Source: Lentisphaeria bacterium (GTDB taxonomy: Bacteria > Verrucomicrobiota > Lentisphaeria > Victivallales > UBA1829). Taken from it: a stretch of 64,000 bases of DNA. The DNA is taken from positions 40,423 to 104,422 of the forward strand of contig JAFTIQ010000009.1 in NCBI GenBank assembly GCA_017456805.1, in the 5' to 3' direction. The notes beneath the pieces are model-generated. The model saw nothing but the letters and a program-made list of their open reading frames with translations. It did not search any database and was not told the origin of the DNA. Shown here one piece after another: positions 50,957-59,574 of this stretch. Each line of letters starts with the position of its first letter. Within the stretch, counting starts at the first letter, position 1. Both the position numbers and the translations under genes were made by a program.

Positions 50957-53854
50957 TTATTTCTTTTCCTGAAGAGTAAACTTCAAAGAGTCGATATAAA
51001 CGACACCTTTTTCTCCTTTGGGTGTGAATCCGGTGATATAAAAACTCTTTTTCGGTCCGAATTCGCAAGTTCCGATCACGATTTCCTTAAACTCTTTTCC
51101 GGCACATTCCTTTACATTGATGCGGCGGGTGATGAGCGTTTTCTTCGTGACCAGATCCAGTATTCCGATTGTGAAATACTGATTTTCTCCGGGAGTCTGC
51201 ATTTCCGCGCGGACCCTGATGCTGAACTGATATGTTCCAACCGGGAAATCTGCTTTGGAGTTATACCGGAGGAACCAGTTGTTGCCCCAGTTGATCCACG
51301 CGGTCTTTCCATTGTCGGCTGCCGGATCGGAAAGTTTGCTGCCGCATTCCCGTTTGTTGTGACAGTAGAACTCACTTTCCTGGATGATTTTCGGGAAGAT
51401 CATGAGAGAACCGGCACGGTCAAGCCCTTCGAGATAACGGCCTGTCAGAATCGGACTCCATCCCTTGAACGTTCCATGACCTGTCTTTTCTGTACGGAAG
51501 AAGTTGATTCTCAAAGCATTGTCTTTGAACGGAAGGTTCTTGCGCGGGATCGCCAGACGGACAACCCATGCTCCATCCTGTTCGATTTTGTTATAAGACC
51601 TCAACTGGAAATCGTGTTTTGCAGCAATCTGTTTTCCGTCCTTCATGATGTAAAGATAACCATCAGCAGTTCCTTTGGGAGAGATACAAAGCTGGTAAAG
51701 CGGATAGCCGTTGTTGACAGGCATAAAGATCTCAAAATCGTCCTGCCGATGATGGTTCGGATCAGCACCTTTGGGATCACGGAATTCAAAATAAAGCCAT
51801 TTTGAATCAGCAGCGGCACGGACAACACAGCCGCTGTCACTGGGCTTTCCGGTAAGGAATGTCCACTTTCCTGTGGCAGGGGCTGTTTTCCAATCAACTT
51901 TGTTAAAATCGCCATTGAGATCTGCAATCTGATTGATTGCCAGAGTCGGCAAAGGAACTTTTTTCAGTGCCTGCATTCTTGTAAACTCTTCCCGGCCGAG
52001 TTCTGTTTTCTTCCACATTTCCTCCAATCTGGCGAAGTGGAGCTTTTCTGTATCTGTTTTAACAAGGGTTCCGGCTTTCCGGATCAGACCGGAAAGTTTT
52101 CTCATGCGTTCCGGGGTTCCCAGAGCCCAGTTCAATTCCGGATACCACAATCCAGTGCTCCAGAAAGGATGTTTTGTCGTATAAGGAGTTTTCAATGTGT
52201 TGGGATCTTTCAGCAGCTCTTTTGGAATGGGAGTGTTCCATACTGCCGTTTCGATTTCCCGGTAAAACTCTTTGACATAAGGTGCCGCATCCCCATAAGC
52301 ATACTGGAAATAATCATCAATGAGCTGATTGGGATCCAGCGATGGATCATAGCTGAGCCGTGCGGAAATATACCCTTCCATAATGGAATATTTGGAATCA
52401 AGTTCCGCAAAAAGTCCGCGCATACCGTCAGCACCGAACATTTTGTGATATTCTGCGATCTTCCACGGATAAAGAGTGGGAAACGGAATGTAATTTCCGA
52501 ACTGAATCCTCGCATCATGGCTGGATGAGAAAATATAGGTCCAGAGTGTCAGAGGACGTCTCTTCGCTTCTTTTGCAACCCATTTCTTATACTCTGCAAG
52601 CTGTTTTCTGTATGCCACAGGATGCCACCAGGAGTAGACCGGAAGACACAGCTGGACAGATACATTTTCCGGAAGGGAAACTGCCTCCGGATAGTACAAA
52701 GTCTGAATATAAGCAAGGGTGGAAACCCCTGCCTTCGGATTCACTTTCGCAGCCTCCCGGGCAACGTCGGCAATAAACTGGAACTTATTATTGGAAACAT
52801 TGTCTTCATTATCGTTCGGGAACCGCTTTTTGCAATCTGCACAAAGACAATGTCCGCCGGTATCACCGCCCTGGATCGGATAGAAAAACGGTTTTCCGGG
52901 GATCAGCGGCATAACTTTCCGGGATTCGGGAAATGTTCCGAACTGATTGCCCCAGCCCCCGGCAACATTATGTCCTTTGGCATAAGTGAGAACTTCTTCT
53001 GCATAATATTTGACTGCACCCTGATTGGAATAACAGAGCTGCGGCGGAATATCCGGATCATTGGGGTAATTTTTCGCAAGAATACTATCCACAGAAGCAT
53101 TTTTTCCTTTATATCCTTTTGCGAAAAATTCATCCCGTCTTCCTTTGAAATAAGGTGCAAGTTTGGGAGACCTTGCTTTTCCCCAGTGCTTGAAATAAAT
53201 GCTGTACTGGTTATGATTTGTTCTGCCGTACTGAACACACATCCTCCAGCGGAGCTTGTTCAATTCATAGTCTCTTGCAGACAATCCGTCATGGCAATCG
53301 CCTTCCAGAAAAATCCAGCGGAACCCATCCATGGGTGACTCGAAATCTTTTTCTTTCACATTGACTGTCAAGGTGTTGCATTTTTTTACAACAGTGGACT
53401 TATCATCCAGCGAAAGAAATCTGACTCCGCAATAGGTTTCAAGAAAATCATAAACAGCAAAAAGAGAACCGTTCTGATATTGCAATGCATGGGGGAATGT
53501 GCCGACTTTGTCATATTCCACCTTTCCGAAATCCTGAGTATCGCACCCGGTCAGAAGAATATAATCTTTTCCGACACGGATTCTGTGAGCATCGCCCTGC
53601 AGACCGGACACATCCCCGCCGCCGATGCGGATAGAAATTTTTCCTGCCTGCGGTGCAGTTACAATCGGAAGAGTTGCGCCGGTTGCTTTTCTGACATGGT
53701 GCTGCAGCTCCAATGCGCCCATCTGGGCACTTTTTGTGTTTCTATCTGCATTCAGCAAAATGACTGCTTGCGGCTTTCCGTCACGGACAAGTGTCATTTC
53801 TGCCGCTTGAAGCAGAAATGCACCGAGAAGTGTAAAAATCAAATAAAACTTCAT
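50957..53854 (-). CDS. Exported DUF4838 protein with CBM9-like C-terminal domain
   Basis: The protein has 965 residues from the ATG at 53854, preceded by AGAGG; a TTG one codon earlier is less likely. MKFYLIFTLLGAFLLQAAE is a signal peptide. The N-domain (SAQMGALELQHHVRKATG, FAVYDFLETYCGVRFLS) and central GDTGGHCLCADCKKRF region mark the DUF4838 family; the CxCxxC is conserved with the two other copies. From about 640 there is a CBM9/DOMON-like sandwich (KWLYFEFRDPKG, DDFEIFM), then a second beta-sandwich with VYIDSLKF at the end. It is about 200 residues longer than its paralogs. It lies 9 bases after a pseudopilin gene and 16 before GH130. Confidence 0.8.
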   Translation of the reverse strand: MKFYLIFTLLGAFLLQAAEMTLVRDGKPQAVILLNADRNTKSAQMGALELQHHVRKATGATLPIVTAPQAGKISIRIGGGDVSGLQGDAHRIRVGKDYILLTGCDTQDFGKVEYDKVGTFPHALQYQNGSLFAVYDFLETYCGVRFLSLDDKSTVVKKCNTLTVNVKEKDFESPMDGFRWIFLEGDCHDGLSARDYELNKLRWRMCVQYGRTNHNQYSIYFKHWGKARSPKLAPYFKGRRDEFFAKGYKGKNASVDSILAKNYPNDPDIPPQLCYSNQGAVKYYAEEVLTYAKGHNVAGGWGNQFGTFPESRKVMPLIPGKPFFYPIQGGDTGGHCLCADCKKRFPNDNEDNVSNNKFQFIADVAREAAKVNPKAGVSTLAYIQTLYYPEAVSLPENVSVQLCLPVYSWWHPVAYRKQLAEYKKWVAKEAKRRPLTLWTYIFSSSHDARIQFGNYIPFPTLYPWKIAEYHKMFGADGMRGLFAELDSKYSIMEGYISARLSYDPSLDPNQLIDDYFQYAYGDAAPYVKEFYREIETAVWNTPIPKELLKDPNTLKTPYTTKHPFWSTGLWYPELNWALGTPERMRKLSGLIRKAGTLVKTDTEKLHFARLEEMWKKTELGREEFTRMQALKKVPLPTLAINQIADLNGDFNKVDWKTAPATGKWTFLTGKPSDSGCVVRAAADSKWLYFEFRDPKGADPNHHRQDDFEIFMPVNNGYPLYQLCISPKGTADGYLYIMKDGKQIAAKHDFQLRSYNKIEQDGAWVVRLAIPRKNLPFKDNALRINFFRTEKTGHGTFKGWSPILTGRYLEGLDRAGSLMIFPKIIQESEFYCHNKRECGSKLSDPAADNGKTAWINWGNNWFLRYNSKADFPVGTYQFSIRVRAEMQTPGENQYFTIGILDLVTKKTLITRRINVKECAGKEFKEIVIGTCEFGPKKSFYITGFTPKGEKGVVYIDSLKFTLQEKK

Positions 53855-53866
53855 CAAAAAACCTCT

Positions 53867-54679
53867 TTAATCTCTGTCGATATTGACAATTGCTCTGTTT
53901 TCATTATAGTATCCGAGGATATCGTAATGGGGAGGAGTTCCCATTGCATCCTTGCATTTCTGGATTTCAACGGGATTGGTTGCTGCGGCATGACCATCGG
54001 CAAACATAACATTGAACCGTCCAGAATGGCGGGCATGGGGACGGCATGAACCGTAATCATAAGCTGTCGTATTTTCAGTAATGGCAAATACCGAATCCTG
54101 CAGTCTGTTTCCATTCGGGTTCAAAGAATCCATACCGAGAAAACTGCTGGAAGCACTTTTGATTTTGGAAAAATTCCAAAACATCATATCCATCGAGTTT
54201 CCGCCAGCCTTCTTTGTAAACTGATAATTAGTAAAAGCAACACTGTTACCCCATCTGTAAATACCATAACTGTAAAGATGCCATTTCATCCAGTTTGCGT
54301 TCAGATTACTGGGCGGCGGAAGCATCGGACAATAGGAAAAAGCACCCTTTTCCGGAAGATTTCCCGTAAAAATGGCAGGATAGATCCAGCTTTCAGAGTT
54401 CCAATCTGACACAGTTCCGTTAACGTGGCGAGCCATATAAACTCCATAATCACCGACATAGGAAAGGACCCCTGCCAAAATCTGTTTCTGATTGTTGATA
54501 CAGCTTGCCCCCATCGATGTTTTTCTTGCATTGTTCAATGCGGGAAGAAGCATTCCGGCAAGGATTGCGATGATGGCAATCACAACCAGAAGCTCAATCA
54601 GGGTAAAGTCCTTCCGGAACGTTCTCTGATGTTTGAAGCTGTTGTTGTTTCGGGAGTTTTCAATTTCTGTTCTAAACAT
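53867..54679 (-). CDS. Prepilin-like (pseudopilin) protein with H-x9-DG-H motif
   Basis: The protein has 270 residues from the ATG at 54679, which follows GGAGG; an ATG four codons earlier overlaps that site. A 24-residue polar leader precedes [10 protein letters not shown], so the residue before Phe is Asp, not Gly. The 28-residue helix is identical to those at 18932 and 39375, although codons differ. The globular part has [11 protein letters not shown] and [17 protein letters not shown] (H-x9-DG-H). It sits inside the AraC-linked operon between the six-hairpin-like glycosidase (45-base gap) and the DUF4838/CBM9-like gene (12-base gap). Likely membrane-anchored; may help the export or surface display of the neighbouring enzymes, by inference. 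Confidence 0.85.
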   Translation of the reverse strand: MFRTEIENSRNNNSFKHQRTFRKDFTLIELLVVIAIIAILAGMLLPALNNARKTSMGASCINNQKQILAGVLSYVGDYGVYMARHVNGTVSDWNSESWIYPAIFTGNLPEKGAFSYCPMLPPPSNLNANWMKWHLYSYGIYRWGNSVAFTNYQFTKKAGGNSMDMMFWNFSKIKSASSSFLGMDSLNPNGNRLQDSVFAITENTTAYDYGSCRPHARHSGRFNVMFADGHAAATNPVEIQKCKDAMGTPPHYDILGYYNENRAIVNIDRD

Positions 54680-54724
54680 ACTGACCTCCATTCATTGTTG
54701 TTTTTGTTGTTATTTAAAGTTCTT

Positions 54725-57181
54725 TCATTTTGTATTTTCGGCATTACAGCACACGATCCGGTCACCCTTATGGAACAGCATATCGATCCAAAGGGTTTTG
54801 GATTCAGAGCTGTATTCTGCTGAAACAGGCATTCCGTTTACAGATAAAACCGCATTTCCGGGTGCAAAAAATTTCATGGGAGCAACAGCATTTGCATCAA
54901 CAGTAAACGCAATTCCGGATTCCGTTTCTTCCACATTGCAAATCGGAATATCTGTTGCATAGAGCAAAACCGGTTTTTCCCATGGCGTTTCAGAACGGAA
55001 AATTTCCAAAGTGTTGACTTCCCGGCAGACAAGATCAGACGGCACTTGCATAGAGCCGTAAAAATCTTTTTCATTGAAACGGATGCAGCGGACATAACGT
55101 CCGGAACCTTCCACTGAAATGTTCCATACTTTACCGTCGAACCGGAAGTTTCTGAGTCCAATTTTCTGCTGATCATCCGCAGGAAGATATGCCAGGCCGC
55201 CGCGGCTCCATGCGATTCCCGCAATGGATTGATGGAGACAATGCAATGCAGCAGTTGCAGAAAATGCCTGCCATTTTGTCCATTGACTGGTATCGCCGTT
55301 CATACCGTCAATATTAAAAGTTTCAACAGCAGTTGCGTTATCTTCAAAAGCCTGAAAATAATGTTTTGCAACGCGTTTTGCCTCTTTGATATCGTTATTC
55401 AGCCTTGCAACTCTGGTATTGTGTCCGATATGCTGATTCATATAAACGCTGCGCCACATTTCACAGGGGGACTGGCTGTTATATGCAATTGCAGAATAAC
55501 CCTCCGGATGCCGCAGTTTTGTCCTGTAATATTCAGCAATTTCCGGAACACATTCCCGCAACAGGAACTCACCGTAGGGATAATCCAATCCGATAGAGCT
55601 GGAGTTATGATAGACCTCTGAAGACGGGAGCGTATAATCATCATTTACAGCGACCCGTAATGTCCCGGTTTCTCCGTTGAAGAAATATCGGGGATAGTTG
55701 ACTTTCAATTTTTCAGATTCTGCATAATACTTCGCAGCTTTTTCTTCTTCCCCAAGCATCATAGCGAAATTTGCCATTGTCCGGGCCGCTGCATAATGCC
55801 ATGCATTGATACAAGCCGCATAAAATGTGCTGGAAAGACCGATTTCTGCAGGATTGTCCACACCGCAGCAATGACAGGATCGCACCATGCCGGTTTCGGG
55901 ATCAATATAACATTTGATGAATTCAAAAAGCTCCTGAATTTTTTTCCAATACTCTTTCAGAAAATCACAATTCCCCTCAAAAGCGATCAATTCACTGACT
56001 TCCAGAATCAACTGCGAAACGGAAAACGCAAGTGTTTTCATGTGCGGATAATCCAAGCCGTAACGCAAAAGCTGTTTTGCAGTATCAAAATCTCCGGTCG
56101 TAATAAAATCCCGGATCGGATAGTTATGATCCCAGCAGATAAAATATCCGAAATTTCCGGAAGCTGCAAGAATCGCCGCATATTTTCCTGTATCACGGAT
56201 GGTAATAGCAGCCTGCCGATCTTGAACAACTCTTGCAAAATCTGCTGCCGCCGGGATTTCCGGAATGGAAATCGCAGGAGAATTCTTTTCCCGGAAGGCT
56301 GATGATTCGATCAGAACTCTGCATTTTTCTTCTGCCTCTGCTACACTGACAGAAACTTTTTTCAGAAGAGCGGGAAGATCTTCTCCAAGGGCAATCGAAA
56401 ATGCAATTTCTGTTTTATCTTTCCAAATGGTTTTCATCATCCAATTTTGAACAGTTTCATCTGCCTGAATTTTTTCAGAGCAGCCGAAGACCATATAAAG
56501 AGGAATCTTTTTTCCATCTTCAAAGGTCCGCATCGCCGGATAGATCAATGCGTTGTTATCTGCATCAAAATAAGATTTTTCCCATGTCAGTTTTCCCTGA
56601 ATGTTCTCAAACGGTTCACGGTTCAGGAGAGAGTTATAAAGCTTATCAGCTGAAAGCATTGCTGTTCCGTATTCAGAATCAAGCAGTTGATTCTGGCGGA
56701 TCTTGTAATCCCCATCGGAAATATGATATTTGCAAAGGAGTGCTTCAAAGGTGGAAAACGTACCCGGAGCAACTTTGATGATCAAGCGCAATGTCCGGTC
56801 GCGTTCGACAAACAGATGATAAGAATTTTCTCCGAAATCAGGATCTTTCTGAGACGAAATCACACCGTAAGGAAGAATTCTGCCATCCTTCGGCATGTGA
56901 TGAAATACGGTTCCATCATGAGCTGTTGAAATAAATTTTACAGCCGGACCATACATCGGCCGTTCCAAATACCAGGTACTGTTGTCCAGCATAAAAGAGT
57001 ACCATCTGTTCGGAAAGATCATATCACCTTCTTTCCGTACATCAATAAACCCGAATTTATCAATTCCCCCGTTATTTTCAACGTGAGCGATCACGCCGCC
57101 ATGGTTGAAAATATGATAAATATTCGGAAACCCGTTTGAAAGTTTGAGCCCGGTATCTTTGTATTGTTCCGTCAGATTCAT
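54725..57181 (-). CDS. Six-hairpin-type glycosidase of unassigned family
   Basis: The protein has 818 residues and no signal peptide. The N-terminal 300 residues look beta-rich (NGGIDKFGFIDVR, YHLFVERDRTLRLIIKVAPG), and about 330-700 is helical with FICWDHNYPIRDFITTGDFDTAKQLL, an aspartate-bearing segment resembling the (alpha/alpha)6-barrel of amylo-1,6-glucosidase and trehalase-type enzymes, plus EIGLSSTFYAACINAWHYAAA and SSSIGLDYPYGEFLL. A C-terminal beta domain ends the protein. I do not recognise a numbered GH family. The start overlaps the FAD oxidoreductase gene stop by four bases (ATGA), so the two are co-translated. Confidence 0.7.
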   Translation of the reverse strand: MNLTEQYKDTGLKLSNGFPNIYHIFNHGGVIAHVENNGGIDKFGFIDVRKEGDMIFPNRWYSFMLDNSTWYLERPMYGPAVKFISTAHDGTVFHHMPKDGRILPYGVISSQKDPDFGENSYHLFVERDRTLRLIIKVAPGTFSTFEALLCKYHISDGDYKIRQNQLLDSEYGTAMLSADKLYNSLLNREPFENIQGKLTWEKSYFDADNNALIYPAMRTFEDGKKIPLYMVFGCSEKIQADETVQNWMMKTIWKDKTEIAFSIALGEDLPALLKKVSVSVAEAEEKCRVLIESSAFREKNSPAISIPEIPAAADFARVVQDRQAAITIRDTGKYAAILAASGNFGYFICWDHNYPIRDFITTGDFDTAKQLLRYGLDYPHMKTLAFSVSQLILEVSELIAFEGNCDFLKEYWKKIQELFEFIKCYIDPETGMVRSCHCCGVDNPAEIGLSSTFYAACINAWHYAAARTMANFAMMLGEEEKAAKYYAESEKLKVNYPRYFFNGETGTLRVAVNDDYTLPSSEVYHNSSSIGLDYPYGEFLLRECVPEIAEYYRTKLRHPEGYSAIAYNSQSPCEMWRSVYMNQHIGHNTRVARLNNDIKEAKRVAKHYFQAFEDNATAVETFNIDGMNGDTSQWTKWQAFSATAALHCLHQSIAGIAWSRGGLAYLPADDQQKIGLRNFRFDGKVWNISVEGSGRYVRCIRFNEKDFYGSMQVPSDLVCREVNTLEIFRSETPWEKPVLLYATDIPICNVEETESGIAFTVDANAVAPMKFFAPGNAVLSVNGMPVSAEYSSESKTLWIDMLFHKGDRIVCCNAENTK

Positions 57182-58323
57182 GCTTTTTCTCCTGTTCCGG
57201 GAAGTTTTGATTTCAGCTTTTTGAAGTCAATATCAGCAGGTGTTACGCCATCTTTGACAGCAATGGAAGCGGCGAGTCCGGCAGCTTCTCCGGACATTGC
57301 GGCAACAGGGATCACACGGTAAATCTCCCATGCCTCGCCATCCGTTCCAATGCAGCGGCCAGCAGCAAGCACACCGTTCAAGTCTGCAGGAATCAATGCT
57401 CTGTAAGGAAGATCCCATGGGGCAGAAGGTTTCCGCCAATCCGGAACAAGCCCGAGGGAATCCGCATATCTTGTTTCCTTATCAGAATCACCAACGGTAC
57501 AGAGCGCATTGATTCTTCCGATTTTCCGGTATTGCGGCATCGCTGCCAAATGAACCGGATAATTCTTCTTCCGTTTTTCCGGAGCAAGAGAGTCATACCG
57601 TTTCCGGATCATTTCCCAGGAATCCCGGACAAACTCAGTCACATGTTTTCCAGTGCCGCAATGATCATATCTGCAAGCATCGGAAATCGCTCCTTCGCAT
57701 TTTACATGCAGAGATTCTCCAATGTGGAACCAATTGTGTTCCTCTGACATCTCAAGATACCAGGGAGTCAGATAATTTTCATGAGAATAAACCTTTCCGC
57801 CGGCCATGCGGACAACAAATGCCCCCCCGGTAGCATCAACAAAACAGCCGCCTTCAATCTTCCCCTGCCCAGAGACATTGGCAACCGTAACAGACCGCAG
57901 CACCCCCTGCTCCGCCTGAGCATCGATCACCATGGTGTCAAGCCAGAGATCCACTCCGGCTTCCTGAAGCATTTTATCCAGCGTCAACGAAAATCCCGCC
58001 GGAGAAAAACAGCATTGAAAACGCTTGCCTTTAATCCCGGGATTCCCGCCAGCCGAACCGCCCCAACGCTCCGGAACATCAAAAGGACCATACTCCACAC
58101 ACCGGCGGAGCATCTCTTCCGCAAGCCCCCCGAGAATCTGATTGCCGTTACCGTCACACAGAGGAAGGTAAACATAAATCAAGCCGGAAGTGGCAAGTCC
58201 GCCAAGAAGACATTGTTTTTCGATCAGTGCAGTTTTCATCCCCTGCCTTGCCGCAGCAACCGCAGCAGCAACACCGGAAACCCCTGCCCCGCATACAACG
58301 ACATCATAAGATTTGCTGTACAT
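57178..58323 (-). CDS. FAD-dependent oxidoreductase
   Basis: The protein has 381 residues. YDVVVCGAGVSGVAAAVAAARQGMKTALIEK at the N-terminus is a Rossmann FAD-binding motif, followed by LLGGLATSGL; a second contact is near RALIPADLNGVLAAGRCIGTDGEAW (about 310-335). It belongs to the same FAD_oxidored group as the 742-residue protein at 11780 but lacks the C-terminal beta modules. It is the first gene of the AraC-linked operon, co-translated with the glycosidase that follows. A role in oxidising the sugar released by the operon's hydrolases is plausible but unproven. GGAG precedes the ATG. Confidence 0.85.
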   Translation of the reverse strand: MYSKSYDVVVCGAGVSGVAAAVAAARQGMKTALIEKQCLLGGLATSGLIYVYLPLCDGNGNQILGGLAEEMLRRCVEYGPFDVPERWGGSAGGNPGIKGKRFQCCFSPAGFSLTLDKMLQEAGVDLWLDTMVIDAQAEQGVLRSVTVANVSGQGKIEGGCFVDATGGAFVVRMAGGKVYSHENYLTPWYLEMSEEHNWFHIGESLHVKCEGAISDACRYDHCGTGKHVTEFVRDSWEMIRKRYDSLAPEKRKKNYPVHLAAMPQYRKIGRINALCTVGDSDKETRYADSLGLVPDWRKPSAPWDLPYRALIPADLNGVLAAGRCIGTDGEAWEIYRVIPVAAMSGEAAGLAASIAVKDGVTPADIDFKKLKSKLPGTGEKA

Positions 58324-58354
58324 TTTTTCTCCGTTTTGTGTTCTGTTTCAGCAA

Positions 58355-58412
58355 AAAGATGCAATAGATCATCTTTCTCCGGGAACATACATCACAAAAC
58401 AAAGTTTCTCAA
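58355..58412 (-). promoter_or_regulatory. Predicted promoter of the AraC-linked glycan operon with 5' inverted repeat
   Basis: On the minus strand TTGAGA (58412-58407), a 17-base spacer and TATGTT (58389-58384) form a weak promoter, fitting a need for an activator. AAAGATG / CATCTTT (58355-58361 and 58370-58376) is a 7-base inverted repeat that starts at about +1 of the transcript. The weak promoter, immediately after the AraC gene, fits activator control. Confidence 0.45.
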
Positions 58413-58446
58413 GACAGTTTTGTTCCAAAGTAATATCGATTTTGTC

Positions 58447-59343
58447 TCACTTCAAACAGATACGTTTTTGAGATCTGTACTGCAGCGGTGTGCATCCGCA
58501 AAGGGCTTTAAAAACAGAGCAGAAATAGGTCGGAGAACTGAATTTCAGAACCAATGCCACCTCTTCCACAGAGCTGTTGGTTTCTGCCAGCAGACGCTTG
58601 GCTTCATCGATCCGCAAATTCATCATATATTTTGCCGGGGATACATTAAAGTATTTGGACCACTGACGGAAAAAACTGCTCCTGGAAAAACCGTTGACTT
58701 CAATCAGTTCATCAAGGGAAAAATTATCACAATAATGCATATTAAAGTAAGTTACGATCCGGTTGATTCCCGTCGCTTCATCCGCCCGGAACGCCTTCTT
58801 CCGCTGTCTCATCAGCGCAAGCATCTGAATAAGCTGCAGACATCTCTGATCCGCATGATCGGCAAACCCGAAGGTCGCAGATTGATCCATCATCTCTTTC
58901 AAAATATTGACCAGATTTGAAACGACAGGCGTAAGTTCGATATCCCAGCAGAGCGACTCTTCCATCACACCGGTTTTCTGGAAAAATTCCACCGTTTCCG
59001 GAGCATAAAGAATATAGAAAACATCCCGCTGAGCAATCTCTGTCAGACAATAACTTTGCAGCGGCGGTTTTATCAGAAAATGGGGATAGGAATTCTCATA
59101 TACCACATTATTGATCTCGTGGGTCAACCGTTCTTTGCTGCAGCTGATCCGGAGACAGAATTCCAGTTTGTTTTGAAAAAAGATCCTGTCTGCCAGAGGC
59201 AATCCGTCGCACCCCGTGATATAGCCATATTCCAAAACCCGGGGAAAAAGAGAAAATTCTCTGGTAAGACTTTCCAGATTGACCTTGTGATTGCTGTATT
59301 CAGTATACAATTTTTTCATTCCGGATAACTCCCATTGATTCAT
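58447..59343 (-). CDS. AraC-family transcriptional regulator
   Basis: The protein has 298 residues. The C-terminal 100 residues carry two helix-turn-helix units: NFSLDELIEVNGFSRSSFFRQWSKYFNVSPAKYMMNLRIDEAKRLL and SSVEEVALVLKFSSPTYFCSVFKALCGCTPLQYR, the usual AraC/XylS pattern. The N-terminal 190 residues are a sensing domain without a recognised motif. It is 123 bases upstream of the FAD oxidoreductase gene and on the same strand, so it is the likely activator of the operon down to 46583. The ligand is unknown. Confidence 0.92.
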   Translation of the reverse strand: MNQWELSGMKKLYTEYSNHKVNLESLTREFSLFPRVLEYGYITGCDGLPLADRIFFQNKLEFCLRISCSKERLTHEINNVVYENSYPHFLIKPPLQSYCLTEIAQRDVFYILYAPETVEFFQKTGVMEESLCWDIELTPVVSNLVNILKEMMDQSATFGFADHADQRCLQLIQMLALMRQRKKAFRADEATGINRIVTYFNMHYCDNFSLDELIEVNGFSRSSFFRQWSKYFNVSPAKYMMNLRIDEAKRLLAETNSSVEEVALVLKFSSPTYFCSVFKALCGCTPLQYRSQKRICLK

Positions 59344-59398
59344 TTCTCTGACGTTTTACGTTTCTGTTTGCTGAAAACCGGGACAATTTCTCTATTTT

Positions 59399-59426
59399 AA
59401 TATAACATCCATCTTCGCAATTTCAA
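59399..59426 (-). promoter_or_regulatory. Predicted promoter of the AraC gene
   Basis: On the minus strand TTGAAA (59426-59421), a 16-base spacer and TATATT (59404-59399), about 55 bases before the start codon. Confidence 0.5.
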
Positions 59427-59515
59427 GCAAAACAGAGACATCATCCTGAAACATCGATCTTTCAATCAGGATTTTTTCTACATTTCCGATCTCAAAAAAA
59501 ACTTTACCGCAAGGG

Positions 59516-59544
59516 TTGTATTTTCACCGGGAGATCATTATATT
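59516..59544 (+). promoter_or_regulatory. Predicted promoter of the mutarotase gene
   Basis: TTGTAT (59516-59521), a 17-base spacer and TATATT (59539-59544), with the start codon 30 bases downstream. It is divergent from the AraC gene's promoter. Confidence 0.5.
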
Positions 59545-59574
59545 ACCGTAACCAAGCAAATTCAGGAGTTAACT

